This document shows positions 22,900 to 34,640 of a stretch of DNA of 64,000 bases, one piece after another. Both the position numbers and the translations under genes were made by a program. The notes under the pieces were generated by a model. The model made no database searches and had not been told where the DNA came from. It saw only the letters and a list, made by a program, of their open reading frames with translations. The stretch is from Canna indica (lineage: Eukaryota > Streptophyta > Magnoliopsida > Zingiberales > Cannaceae), in the NCBI GenBank assembly GCA_034359265.1, contig CP136890.1, forward strand, positions 82,361,501 through 82,425,500, written 5' to 3'. How positions within the stretch are numbered: position 1 is the stretch's first letter; the number at the start of each line of letters is the position of its first letter.

Positions 22900-24205
22900 C
22901 AGTTCGGCGGGGTGGATCACTTTAATCAACAACACCTCGAGCATTTTGGCAGCCTACATGCTATCTATTTTTAAAGCTTCAACTTGGGTCATCAAGATGA
23001 TTGATTGAAGAAGACATAATTTCTTCTGGTGTGGCTCCGATACTAGGGCCCTCAAGGGCAAGTGCTTTGTCGAATGGAGCCATCTAACTTGTCCTAGAAA
23101 GGAGGGTGGGTTTGGAATCTTAGACCTTAAGGCGCACAACATTGCTCGATTAGGTTCTTGGATCCGGAAGCTTATTCAAATATATGAGACACCTTGGATC
23201 AAGTTTATGTGGCAAGTCTACATAGATTCCAGACTCTAGAACGGTGGGAACTACTTGAGAAAGGCTTCGCCGATTTCAGGTGGGAAGAAGAGTTAGCTTT
23301 AAGCTTTGAACAGACAAGTGGAAGCAGGGAGGTTGCCTTGCTAATAAATATCTATACCTATTTCGTTTCTCTTAGCAGTAGAACATCTCCATTCATGAAG
23401 ACAAGATTACCACAGTTGATGGTCTCTTTACGGGATGGAATATGCGCTTCTCATCCTTGGTGCGTGGGTATATCTTGTAGTGTTTTATTAAGGAATTAGA
23501 AGAGGTGTAGCATCCAAACGGGGAGGACACTATACTCTAGAAGTGGACTAGTGATGGAAATTTCTCCACACGCAGCCTATATATACCATCTTCTGATCTA
23601 TCGAGGTGTGAAAGAACGATATGAGGAATTTCTATGGTAGTGAGGCCTACCTCCTAAGATATTGGTTTTTGGCTGGCTCTGGGTTAAGAGGAGACTACTT
23701 ACTAGGGATTGATTGTTCAAGTTGAGGATCGCGATAGAATTAAGAATCCTGCCTTCTCTACCACAACCACAATAAATCTCTTCAACATTTGTTCGAATCA
23801 TGCCCTTACATTGCTAGTGGTTGGCGAGTGTTTTTCACGACCGCGGACAAAACTTTTTCTCTCTCGTTTACCAACCATGGGAGAAGAGGAATTTGGTCAA
23901 TAAACGTAGTGAAAAAATTCGAGTCTGGATGATCCTAATTTGGTGCTTGTTTGTATGATTTGAGAGGAACTCGCGTGCTTTCCAACAAGATGCTTCTATA
24001 TCTAACCCTCACTCTAGAGCTTTGTCAGTTGTAGCTTTCTTTAGTTCGACTGTGTTAATCTCATTGGGATCTTAAGACCTAGATACATACTCGTTGTACT
24101 ATCGTTCCTTGTTTGATTTTATTTCTTTTTCTCTCCTCTTATCTTTTACTTTGTACCTGTATTATTTTCATATCCAGTGCACATTTATACTTTCAAAGAA
24201 AAAAG
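22900..24205 (+). pseudogene. LINE (L1-type) reverse transcriptase 3' remnant
   Basis: Reads AYMLSIFKASTWVIKMID, then HNFFWCGSDTRALKGKCFVE, WSHLTCPRKEGGFGILDLKA and HNIARLGSWIRKL. This is the conserved region after the RT core in plant L1 elements (FFW...KC.V.W...C.PK..GG.GI.DL...N.ALL.KW). Further on, PPKILVFGWLWVKRRLLTRD and HNHNKSLQHLFESCP match the zf-RVT domain. Several stops and frameshifts are present. A short A-rich stretch near 24195 may mark the 3' end. The RT catalytic core is not in the window, consistent with 5' truncation. Confidence 0.8.
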
Positions 24206-24813
24206 ATCAGGATAATTCTAGAGCAAGCATGTTCAAAACCTAAAGACAAATATATGAGAAATAACCTTGGAAGTGAACAACGTTTTTGATAGGGTTGCCA
24301 TGGTGATCAGCCATTCATAGTACTAGAAGAACAGATATTTGAAAGCCCTGTCTGTCCTTCTAAACACTATTAATTAAGTTGTCATTTAAATCAAAATCCA
24401 AATAAGTGAGGACTGTTGTTGGAAAGCTTTCCTTGCATTAGCACAAAATAAAATTAATACTGTTGATCAAGACACTGAACCAACTGATAATAAAGAAGAC
24501 AACAAGGTTTAATTAGATTTGGCTTCAAATTTTTAGGGCAGGGGAGGATTAATTCATTTCATGTATGTTGTTGATTCCAAAACTTTTTATAAAAAAAAAT
24601 CATGCCGACAATATACACATTTAAATTTAGTAATTGAGGTGTTATTAGCAAATAATTGAATTGGATTGAATTGGAATATATTGCCTCATAGCTAGGGCTT
24701 TTCTGGTGTTGACTCATCAAACATAAGGCTACCAAAAGCTATCTTAAGCTGAGTTCAACCTCCCTACCCGCACTAAGCGGCTCTTCCACACTGACTCATT
24801 TAGGGGATGGAAC

Positions 24814-25347
24814 TAGGGATACCAAGGGACGAGCAGATACAGGAGTACTTATCTGCAACTCGTTTGGTAAAATATATATAATAGTCGTACCAATTTAATT
24901 TTTCACGAGTATCAAAAATGGGTACTCATTTAATTTTTCGTTGTGAAATGGATTCCCATGGATATTGACGGGTATCCATGATATTTTGAAAAACATAAAT
25001 TATAATATTTTATTAAAATTCAAACTCACAAAAATAAAATAAATATCAACAACATAAATTTTAGGATAAAAAAAATAGATAAATAACAACATAAGATCTT
25101 CAAGCAATTATCAATAAGTATTTATCAACAATAACATAATGTTTTTTTGTTATTATACTTATATTTGTGGTAACGGATACTCGTAGGTACAAGTACTATA
25201 ATATTCGTACCCACCTCATATAATAAATGGGTAAAAAAAATTATCCACCATACATCCTCGCGAATAGAATAATAATTTTTATATCTGTCATAAATAAATA
25301 AATACTCGTAGGTACCCCGCTTAAATGTGTATCATTTGTCATTCCTA
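24814..25347. mobile_element. hAT-like remnant
   Basis: Termini TAGGGATACCAAGGGACG and GTATCATTTGTCATTCCTA are roughly inverse. Flanking octamers GATGGAAC and GATAGACG share 5 of 8 bases. The inner sequence has many GGGTA/TACCC motifs typical of this MITE family. The flanking stretch 24206-24805 shows nothing recognisable. Confidence 0.45.
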
Positions 25348-25355
25348 GATAGACG

Positions 25356-26218
25356 GATTAACCCGAGATTGTTTTTTGAGAATTGAATTTGAATGAATGA
25401 CATAATTAATTAAGTCGGCCGAGGAAGTTTGATGTATTTATCACGAGGCACGAGGCGACAAAATCTAATTTAAAACTTTTCTCTTTCGTGCAAACAATTT
25501 ATGCACTAAAATAATTGGTCTCATAATGTAGATTAAATAGCAGCCAAGACAGATACTCGCACTGCTGCTTATAAAAGTCAAACTTTCTGAAAGAAAACAA
25601 CGCATACATAATAATAATAAACTAGAAGGAAAATTTGGAAGTATTGCAAGAAAATTTCTAAAAAAAAAATTCTGGAGCCTTCGTAGGAATATCGAACATG
25701 AAGCTAAAATATTAAGTTCAATCATTTGCAATATATGTTCACTCTTATTTTAGATTCAATATAAATTATACTAGGTTCAATATTAATAAATTTAGATTCA
25801 CTCACAGGAGGAGGGGCTCATAGAAATTTTATTAGAAAATTTCTGCTGCTCTGCATATTAACTTGTATACTTATTTATGTGATCAAAGAATCAAACACCA
25901 CTAAGGCATGAACAACACTCATGCTGCTCCATTATTTCATGAGTAGCTTCTTACATAAGCTTTTCTTCCTCACTCCTCTTGAGCATATTCTGTTTCTATC
26001 ACCATGTTTCCTTTTTATTCTCCATCATTATGCTTCTGAAAGAGAAAGAAAAATAAATGTCTTGAAGATGTAGTGTCCTTTTTGCCCTTTTTTTTCCACC
26101 TAACAGATCTCGACAACACAAAACTCTTTAGATTAGTAATATAATCAGATTCATTATTTCTTTACCATTACAACTATAGAGCCTTTCATCATGTATTACA
26201 TTTTCATTTCTGTCTCCT
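25356..26218. other. Intergenic, no gene recognised
   Basis: AT-rich sequence downstream of the EXORDIUM-like gene. Short open frames have no recognisable motif or coding bias. Confidence 0.5.
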
Positions 26219-26224
26219 TTTTAT
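26219..26224 (-). terminator. Candidate polyadenylation signal
   Basis: AATAAA on the minus strand, about 115 bp downstream of the EXORDIUM-like stop codon, a usual distance for a plant 3' UTR signal. Confidence 0.4.
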
Positions 26225-26338
26225 TAAAGGAGATCAGGGTAGCAGCCAAGCCAAGCAAACTTATTCTCCTTGCTACGTCCTTCTATCGAATACTTTACAT
26301 GCATGCAGAGAGAGCCACATCAAGGATGCACGAATCTT

Positions 26339-27250
26339 TCAGACCAGCGTCGAGCATTGAGACGTCTCCGGGTCCCACATGGCGGGCAGCAGATACTTCC
26401 TCCCGGCCAATCCCCGCGCGTTGTAGCTGGCCCCGCTCGCCCGGTCAACCAGGACATTGCCCGGGTTGCCCGGGTACGCGCCGCTCCCGAACACCCCGGT
26501 GCACGCCGTCACCGCCTCCAGCGGTGCCTCTGCCGGCCCCTGGAAGTAGCCGTCGCCGCCGGGGTTGGTTGCCGCCCCGGCCAGCAGCGCCGACAGGTTG
26601 ATGACGACCCCGTCCAACCCCACGTCGCCGTTGGGCGCCACCAGCGGCGCGGTCTGCGGGCCGTAGGGTGGCTGGTGGAACGGCCACGCGCACTGGCCCG
26701 GGCACTGACTCGCCGAGTCACCGACCCACACGAAACCGGTCGCGCCCGCGAGCTTCCCGTGCGTCCCGCACCGGCTCGAGCAGAACCCCTCCACCGCCAC
26801 GTCGGCGGCGGTGACGACCACAGCGATGGCCCGGGGGCCGCTCCCGGCGGCGGCCTTTCCGGCCAGAGCGGCGACGTCGGAGGAGGAGAGGAGCCTCCCC
26901 ACGGAATAAGACTCGTCGAGCAGCTGAGGGGCGAGGGAGAGGTGCACGGCAGCGCCGGCGTAACGGGCGGTTGTGAGCCACCAAGAGGCGACGGAGGGGG
27001 GCGGAGGGGAGGCGGCGGCAGAGGGGGAGAGGGAGCGGATGAAGTCGGCGATGATGGAACGCTGGACGGAGGAGAAGCGGCCGTAGAAGAGCAAGGTCAG
27101 GGTGTAGTTGCCTCTGAGGAGCTGGCCATTGTGGTACTTGAGGACGAGATGTGGCTGCTGCACCAGGGCGAGCTTCCGGGGTGAAGCTGCCGAGGAGTAG
27201 GAAGAGAGCAAGAGGAAGCACAAGAGGAGCAGACAGGCAGAGGTGGCCAT
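26339..27250 (-). CDS. EXORDIUM-like secreted protein (phosphate-induced protein 1 family)
   Basis: Single-exon gene of 303 residues. EXORDIUM-family proteins are cell-wall or apoplast proteins linked to brassinosteroid, carbon-starvation and growth responses; their biochemical activity is not known. A hydrophobic signal peptide covers residues 1-24 (ACLLLLCFLLLSS). Family motifs follow in order: LKYHNGQLL, YGRFSSVQRSIIADFI, SCSSRCGTHG-like FCSSRCGTHG, PNGDVGLDGVVINLSALLAG, TNPGGDGYFQGPAEAPLEAV, CTGVFGSGAYPG and RKYLLPAMWDPETSQCSTLV at the C-terminus. Length and conserved cysteines are normal. The start was chosen at the ATG before the signal peptide; the frame remains open upstream, but that part lies at and beyond the TATA box. 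Coding sequence is strongly GC-rich, unlike all neighbours. It appears functional and is the only intact host gene here. Confidence 0.95.
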   Translation of the reverse strand: MATSACLLLLCFLLLSSYSSAASPRKLALVQQPHLVLKYHNGQLLRGNYTLTLLFYGRFSSVQRSIIADFIRSLSPSAAASPPPPSVASWWLTTARYAGAAVHLSLAPQLLDESYSVGRLLSSSDVAALAGKAAAGSGPRAIAVVVTAADVAVEGFCSSRCGTHGKLAGATGFVWVGDSASQCPGQCAWPFHQPPYGPQTAPLVAPNGDVGLDGVVINLSALLAGAATNPGGDGYFQGPAEAPLEAVTACTGVFGSGAYPGNPGNVLVDRASGASYNARGLAGRKYLLPAMWDPETSQCSTLV

Positions 27251-27322
27251 TATTCTATCACATTCAAGTCTCCCCCAGCCAATTAAAGCTTTGGCTTTAG
27301 TGAGGAGAGCAAGAATGGAGGG

Positions 27323-27332
27323 ATATATATAG
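27323..27332 (-). promoter_or_regulatory. TATA box of the EXORDIUM-like gene
   Basis: Minus strand reads TATATATATC about 75 bp upstream of the ATG, leaving room for a short 5' UTR. The CACTA-3 insertion lies about 215 bp further upstream, so the core promoter is intact but distal promoter sequence has been pushed about 2 kb away. Confidence 0.6.
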
Positions 27333-27546
27333 AGAAAGAATCGGAAAGTGATGGATTGGTTTGCGTACTCTCGGTGAATTAGTGAAGTTGTGTGGTGAGG
27401 ATCGTAGTTTGCGGAGAAGTGCAACTTCTACGGAGGAGCCCTCTAGTAAAATTGAATTTGCTATGCTAAATCTAAAATTTAACTTGGTACGAGAACTAAA
27501 AAAAAAGAATTTATGTTGTAAAAGATAATCTAACACTTTCACTTTA

Positions 27547-29617
27547 CACTACCAGAAATGTGATAATATCAGCGACGACCCCACCCACACCGTTGGACTG
27601 ACTCACGATGTTCCTACAGCCGCTTGGGCCATTGCAGATGTGATATATCTGCAACGATGCAACGGCGTATCTACGGTCACTCAGGCCGTTGCTTACAAAT
27701 CGATGTCGCGAACGCGACGCACAAATGAAATAACTTATCAGCAACGGTGTTACAAAAACTACGTCGACCGTTGCTAATGATATTATCACATTAGCAGCAG
27801 CTTACTTACAGCTTTTGTACCCGTCGCTCTTTAGTCGATGGTGCACTCGCGGCGCAAAAATGAAATACTTATCAGCAACGGCGTTGCGAAGGCCGCGTCG
27901 GTCGTTGCTAATGATATTATTTATCGACAACGGCTTTGCAATGGACAAGTAAGCCGTTGTTGATGAGTTTATTTAACTCGAGGTCGCGCCCGACGCCCCC
28001 TCTCTTCCCTGCTTGTGTTCTTCTCTGCCGACGCTATTGTTTGCTGCCGAGCTTCGCCCGCCGACGCCGTTGCTGCGCCCTCCGCGTCAAAGCCTCCAGG
28101 TATTTTTCTCTCAGCTCCCCCTTTTCTTCTCCTTACTAGGGCCAGCCGAAACCCTAAATCTTAGGGTCTATTCAGCAAATTAACCTCCCGATGGATGTGT
28201 TCAAGCGGACCCACCGTCGAGGACATGGGGCAGGGGAGTACATCGACACTCGTGCTGCAGTCATCTTGGTAAGTATATTTGTTTCAATTATGCATTATTT
28301 ATTTATAATTTAAGTTTTAGGAAAAATATTAAACAAAAATACAAACTCGTGTAAGAGACCTATACTCAAATGGTGACGCGACGCGGGGTCACCTTCGAGG
28401 ACTTTGACGCAGGAGAATGGGTTGAGTTTACAGGTGGCTGGGATCACGGGCGCGTCTATGGCTTTGCAGACACTGGCCATGCGTCAGCCATGCTCGAGCC
28501 ACTTGGGGCACTGACCCCTCTGATCGCCGGTGAGCGGCCCTCCATCTCCCGAGCTCATGATTAGAGCAACAGAATAGCGACACTGGAGGAGACGGTTGCG
28601 CGTCAGAGTGAGACGATGGAGCGTCAGAGTCAGATGATGGCAGAGATGCATGCTATGTTACACAACATCCCAGCTCATACCGGAGTTGGCATGCCCTCGA
28701 CATCAGATCCATCGTCATCGGCCCAATCCACGTTAATGTACACTCAAGCACTCTAGACCATGTCGTATGATCCCGACCATCCTCCATGGCCGCAGTGAGA
28801 TTTTATCTTGTTTTATGACTTAACTTGACTTGATTGACTTGTTACTTGGATATTGATCGTTTTGATACTGTTGACTTACTTGACTTGAGACTTACAATAG
28901 TTTTGATCGTATCGTGTTGATACGATAATTTTGATACGTATCGTGTTGATACGATTGTTTTGATTTCGTATTGTGGATATAAATTATAGATATAATTATT
29001 TTGATATATATCTGTGTGTAGATGTGTATGGAGGTGGATGTTTGTATATATATTTGGATGTGGATGTGTGTATGGTGGGTGTGTGAGTTAGGTATCAGGA
29101 TTTATATAAATGTATCAATGGAAAATTCTATATTTTAAATTTTTTAGTTACAGATTAACATCATCAGCAACGTCTTTTCCACAGTCATTCGTTTCAAAAC
29201 CGTCGCTGAAAGCGTATTGTATTTCCTGGGCCGCAATCTCAAAATTGTTGTTGATGACCTACAGTAACGACTTAGTAATAGCCTTTTAGCAACGACATTA
29301 CCTCGGTTGAGACGTTGTTGTTGATATCAATATCTGCAATAGCCGATCGATTGTTGCGGAACCGTGGCTGATAAAACTATCAGCAACAGGAGCACACTAC
29401 TGTTGAGTCGTGGCTGATAATGATATCAGCAACATTTGTGGGCCGCTGCTGGGCCATGGCTGATGCCATATTAGCAATGGTAGGAGCGGTCGTTGCTGAT
29501 GTGTTGCTAAGTTATCAGCGACGCGCTCTTCTGCCACGGCCGCATTGCAATGGGTCGGACCGTTGCTCGGCTTACCAATGGATCGAGCCGTCGGTGAAGC
29601 TCGTTATTTCAATAGTG
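27547..29617 (+). mobile_element. CACTA-3: 2.1 kb deletion derivative
   Basis: Left end CACTACCAGAAATG, right end TTATTTCAATAGTG, TSD TTA on both sides (27544-27546, 29618-29620). The 5' 600 bp match the 5' ends of CACTA-1 and -2 (paired GCAACGGC motifs, then an AACCCTA leader). The sequence then jumps near 28180 straight to exon 4 of the second gene, so the whole transposase is deleted. The element ends with the usual subterminal array (29160-29600). Non-autonomous; it could only move with transposase from a relative such as CACTA-2. Confidence 0.88.
28183..28798 (+). pseudogene. Second CACTA gene remnant (exons 4-5) in CACTA-3
   Basis: Matches 39375-39971: an exon with VFKRTHRRGHGAGEYIDTRA and donor GTAAGT, then the last exon with TPEDFDA-like FEDFDAGEWVEFTGGWDHGR and a Gln/Met-rich coiled segment. 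In-frame stops occur near 28562 and in the C-terminal segment. Shares with CACTA-2 the uninterrupted site where a hAT-like MITE entered CACTA-1. Confidence 0.8.
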
Positions 29618-29929
29618 TTAAGTTCGGTCTCAATGATACTACGTTCACTCTACAACAATGCTAAATTCATGTATATGTGAGGCTTCATAGAAATTTTATG
29701 GAGCCCAACTCTACAATAATTTTACTAAATATAATAATTTTTCTTATATACACACGTAATTACTATCTAAATATATATTTTTATTTAATAAAGTAAGTAT
29801 ATTAAATATATTCATTTTTAAAAATATAACTTAAAATAATGCTTTGGAATGCGTGTGATAAATAAATGTACCGTGATTTAGGATTGTTGTTTTTTTAAGA
29901 GATTTAGGATTGTTTTAAAAAAATTATTA

Positions 29930-30936
29930 GTGCATGTTTACTTCATGGAATAAGAAAGATTATGATAATGATGAATTAATATTTATCGTTTGTTTAGTGC
30001 ATAGATTAGAAGAAAATAGAAATAAATAAATATAAAATTGGTATTATATATATCCGATGTACCTCGAATTTAAATAATTCATATCCAATCTTCCCTTATT
30101 TATTATCCAACCATATCTAATGAATCAATAATACCATTATGGCGCGTTTGTTTCACGGGATATAACTAATGGATAGAATTTGTCAAATCACATCTGTCGT
30201 TTGTTACGAGTTTCAGATATCATTTAAGTTGGATTTGACTGGATTCAAATCTGGTTCTAATGGGATATAGATATCCTCCCGGGGGGTTGGGAACTAAAAT
30301 CCCCGATTTTTTTTTCTCATGTCATTTAAGTTGGATATTTGTGATAAGTTAATTATAATTCAATTTTCATAAATATTTTGTCAATGTTTTTATTATTATT
30401 ATGTTAAAATAATTATTTAAATTTAATTTCATAATTTTTAAAATAAAAATTTGGTAAAATCAAATTAAGTATTAGATTATTAATATTTGACCCATTTATC
30501 CGAAGACAACACAAACATAGAATTTCAAAATCATATCTTTTGTGATCTTCTTATCCGAGATTTCAACAAATGTTGGATAGGATATAAGTTTATCTCACGT
30601 GATTCTTATCCTAATTAATTCCAACTGAATTCTTATCCTTCTAAAATCTTATCATGCGAAACAAATACGACATTGTATATGATAAGATTAGATTGGATAA
30701 TAAATGATGATGGATTTGTCAAATCTTATCCATCTGAATTCTTATGCATGGTATATTTGCTTTATTGGATATGATAAAATTATATTGGATAATAAATGAT
30801 AATGAATTAAATGTAATTTTTAAAATTAGATGTATATTAAATATATATATATATAATATCAATTTTATATTTTTATTTTCTTCTGATATATACACTAAAT
30901 AAATAATTTTATTAATCGTACGAAGTAAACATGCCT
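29930..30936. mobile_element. PIF/Harbinger (Tourist)-like element, nested pair
   Basis: Outer termini GTGCATGTTTACTTC and GAAGTAAACATGCCT, flanked by TTA at 29927-29929 and 30937-30939. Inside, a second inverted pair (GGCGCGTTTGTTTCACGGGA near 30140 and CGCATGATAAG-type inverse ending near 30673) looks like another Tourist-like insertion. No transposase. A/T-rich interior. Confidence 0.55.
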
Positions 30937-30939
30937 TTA

Positions 30940-31387
30940 TGGTGTACACGACACAAAATTCTCTCTCAAATATTATAGAGATTCAAATTCGGCTCAAATC
31001 AGCCGGTTACATATATTCAGTTAATCAAAAAACCAATTTGAGTTTGTTAAGCTCTAAATTCACTTTGATCCAAGTTTAATTTGCCAAATTAATTCAAGAA
31101 TAGGTTAAAATGAGTTATTCCAATTTGACTCTTAAAACTTACATAGATTTCTATTTTAGATTAAAAAAAATTGACTCCTAAAATTCCTAAAATTCACTTT
31201 ATGTCCATTACAGGTGATGTAATAGGTGAGGATGAGAGAAATATCTCGGTAAATGGTGAAAGTCATGGATGTATAAGTTTGTTGATAAATAATAAAGATG
31301 GTGTAACAAAAAAAAGAATATACTTCTACTCTAGTTAGAGTCAAGGAATGTAAGACCAATGGTCCTCTACGTCATCTTTCATCTACT
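30940..31387. other. Intergenic, no gene recognised
   Basis: AT-rich; open frames here lack any recognisable motif. Confidence 0.4.
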
Positions 31388-31676
31388 TAGGTGTGAGCGG
31401 ATTTGAATACTTTGTATTTTTTATGATACTCGGATCTTATTTTGTAAAGGATCGATTTTTAAGTTTTCGAATCGAATCTTGTCTTGTTGAAATTTGAAAT
31501 CGGATTCTACCCGGAACTACGAGTTTCGATTTCGATTTTGGATACCCTGTTGAAATATTTTTATATACAGATTTCAGGATACAAGTTTCAAATATTCTAT
31601 TGGAATTTATTTTGGATTTGTAAATGAACAAGTTTCAATATGATATCATGTTGGAATCTGTTCTGGAACCTATAAA
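31388..31676. mobile_element. Truncated hAT-like MITE, relative of 8749-9221
   Basis: Begins TAGGTGTGAGCGGATTTGAA and continues TTTTTTATGATACTCGGATC, matching the inverse of the right end of the 8749-9221 element. Internal GATACAAGTTTC and GGAATCTGTTCTGGAACC phrases also correspond. The other terminus is missing. The stretch 31677-32820 contains no recognised gene. Confidence 0.45.
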
Positions 31677-33520
31677 ATTACTATAGTGGAAGGTGACTCG
31701 TTACCTACTTAATTACCAATTTTATTTTATTTTTTAAAATTATTTTATGTCCCACTTTATTCTTTAAAATATATAAAAAAATTAGCCTCTCGGAATTTCC
31801 TACTTTAGTTATTACAATTTGAAAATAAATTTTAATTTGGTTCCTTAAATATATTTTTACTTCATTATTATTTTAAAAAAATACTAATTAGTTGTTGTCA
31901 TTCTATATATATTGGATGAAACTCTGACCCACATGCTGATAAATTAATATACATAAAGAACTTGTATATGTGCACTAGAAGTAACAATATTAATAGTTAT
32001 TTTGAAATATTTTTTGTCCTTCCTAAAATATGTCATTTGCAATATTTAAATCCCACCCATCGATACAAAGATTTATATACAGTGAAAAATAACTTCTATT
32101 TGTTTAAATTCATTGGTTGATAAAAAATTATAAAACTTTTAAATTTTGAGAAGTTAGAATGATACTTTTTTTAAATTGTAAAAGTTAAAGTAAACAAATT
32201 AGTTAAAATTTAACCGATTAAAATAAAAAAAATTAAATGCTAAAGTTAAATAACATTTTTTTTAAAAAAAAAGAACTATAATAATTATCCCCTCTCATTT
32301 ATTTATTTTAACTTATATAGAAGAAATGGCAAATGTATACCTATTCTCTCTAAAATAATCTTCTGTATTACTTTTTTTTTCTAAACTAATCTAAAAAGTG
32401 ACTGAACTTGATCTATAATTTTATTCCCATTTTTGTTCCTTTCTTTTCTACCAATATTATCTGACTTGTATCATCCTCACGCTTACACCATCATGCACTA
32501 TATTGTCCTCACACCCTAGTCCCACCCATACCCGACTATGGCCCTGCCTACATACGATCATGACTCCGACCTCCGCGCACAATTATTGATGCAACGTAGT
32601 TTGTCAATCTTCATCGCACATTTGTTAAGAAGATATTTTCGATACAATCAACAATGAAAATATTATGCAATATTATCAATGCATGAAAACTCATCAAGAA
32701 GATAATTATAATTTTTTAAAAAAGAAAAAGTTAAGACTTTAAGTTATATTTTTTATGATTATGAATTATATACGTGGGTAATGTTTATTGGCTTCTATAT
32801 ATAATTATGAATTGTTTTTAAGGGTAATTAACTACATATATCTTGTACTTTAGTGATTTTTGTAAATTTATCCAATTCTATTATTTCACTAAATTGTATC
32901 ATATACTATCACAAATGTCTCAATTGTATCTTTTCGTCAATTTTTAGTCGCGATCCCTATTAAAGTAGTGACGTGGCAATCCAAATTGGATAAAATTTAT
33001 CTTTTTAATTATATCACTTTTTTATCTAATCCATGTCATTCTCTTTTCTTGTCTTTTATCTTCAGCACCGACGAAGTAGCACCCTAGCCTCCGACGCCCT
33101 CCTCATCCTTGTCGTTGCCCTCCCTCCCTAGTGGCATAGCCCCAAAAGCACTCTGACAAGTGGCAGAGAGAGACTAGGGAACCTCTGCCACTACCCAAAA
33201 TAGCTTGACCACCATTTAAAAGGGCTAACCTAGTGTCGTCCTTCCCGTCTTATTAGCACCAACTGTCAGCCTCCAAGGGTGGCAATCCACAATAGAAGGT
33301 ATATCATAACCACACAACCTCAATAGAGCTCCACCTCTACCTCCTCTAACGAGGCAACTATGACCGCGGTGTCTACTAACGAGTTGTAGTAGAGGAAGTG
33401 GGATGCAGAGGGCCTATACTTGTTAACGCTCCTGCTCCAGTGTGCCGAGATGGTTGTCGCCGACAAACCTAATGAGGCCAACTTGTTTCTACTAGAGATC
33501 ACTACTACAAACTTGGTCTT

Positions 33521-33803
33521 CAGCAACGGCTATCAGCAACGGCCGCTCAAGCCGTTGCTATTTGCAACGACGTTCTTACGGTCGCTCGCGCCGTTGCAGA
33601 TATCTGTATCTGCAACGGCGTTCTAACGGACAACCGAGCCGTTGCGGATTATTTTAATTATCAGCAACGGCTTTCTGACGGAAAGGCTAGCCGTTGCTGA
33701 TTATTTAATATTCAGCAACGGCTTACTAACGGATAAGTGAGCCGTTGCTGATGATAACTTATCAGCAACGGCTTTCTAACGGGCGAGTGAGCCGTTGCTG
33801 ATA
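33521..33803. repeat. 5' subterminal repeat array of CACTA-2
   Basis: About a dozen GCAACGGC motifs alternating with GCCGTTGC, set as inverted pairs such as ATCAGCAACGGCT ... AGCCGTTGCTGAT at roughly 60-bp intervals. Each pair could fold into a hairpin and the whole array is a likely binding platform for element proteins, as known for En/Spm. The array runs straight into the promoter. Confidence 0.85.
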
Positions 33804-33805
33804 AG

Positions 33806-33814
33806 TTTATATAG
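33806..33814 (+). promoter_or_regulatory. Putative TATA box of the CACTA-2 transposase promoter
   Basis: TTTATATAG directly follows the subterminal array; the identical box is kept in CACTA-1 (113-121). In CACTA-3, where the transposase gene is deleted, it has decayed to TTTATTTAA. Its location next to putative binding motifs suggests autoregulation, as in Spm (inference). Confidence 0.55.
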
Positions 33815-34225
33815 GGCACGCTCTCGCGCCCGACCCTTCTTCCTCCCGCTTCTGCCGCCGCCGAGACCTTGCCGCTGCTGCCGTTGCTGCCGACGCCGAC
33901 GCCTCTCGCCGCCGCGCCGCTGCCGCTGCTGCCGGTATGTTGATCGGCCGGCCTATACGGTTTCGGCCGGAGATGTTAAAATCCGACCGAAACCCTATTT
34001 CTAGGGTTTCGGCCGGCGGCGATCGGCCTATGGCCGCCGCCGGACCTTCTACAGTGGCCGGACAGTGTGCCCGGCCACTGTACGCCGGCGCCGGAGGGTG
34101 GACTCCGGCGCCGGAATATATATATTTATTGTTTTGAAATTGTTAATTAATTATTTTATAAATGTTAATTAATTGTTTAGATTAATTGTTTAATTTGTTA
34201 GATTAATTATTAGGGTTTAGATTAA

Positions 34226-34442
34226 TTTCGGACGCGCGCCGGAATCGTCCACTTCGGACGCGCGCCGGAATCGTCCAATTCGGACTCGCGCCGGAATCGT
34301 CCAATTCGGACTCGCGCCGGAATCGTCCACTTCGGACGCGCGCCAGAATCGTCCAATTCGGACTCGCGCCGGAATCGTCCATTTCGGACTCGCGCCGGAA
34401 TCGTCCACTTCGGACGCGCGTCGAAATCGTCCAATATGGACT
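34226..34442. repeat. 26-bp GC-rich tandem array in the transposase leader
   Basis: Eight copies of a unit close to CGGACGCGCGCCGGAATCGT followed by CCACTT, in the untranslated leader. CACTA-1 has under two degenerate copies at 632-676. Three overlapping minus-strand frames here (WTIPARVRSGRF repeats) are artefacts of the array, since the unit length is not a multiple of three but lacks stops in each frame. Confidence 0.9.
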
Positions 34443-34640
34443 CGAACTGTCTCGAAACATTTAGAAAATAATCATCCATCCGACGAGTTGATATGTTTCA
34501 CGTACGCATCGACGAATCGGATATGATTTAGCAAAACCTTAGATCCGTTCGGGGATTGTATGTTCGTGTAAAAGAAGTAGATGATCTTTTATACGACGTA
34601 CAATTCTTGAATTGTCCCTGATTGGACAATTTGGGAATAT

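Noticed and set aside
26270..27184. A 304-residue open frame on the plus strand
   Set aside because: It lies antisense to the EXORDIUM-like gene and is a by-product of its GC-rich third positions; no family motif.
34226..34442. CRISPR-like appearance of the 26-bp array
   Set aside because: Units are head to tail with no unique spacers, inside a plant transposon.
34203..34479. Three minus-strand frames with WTIPARVRSGRF repeats
   Set aside because: Pure translation of the 26-bp tandem array; the phrase shifts among frames with the same unit.
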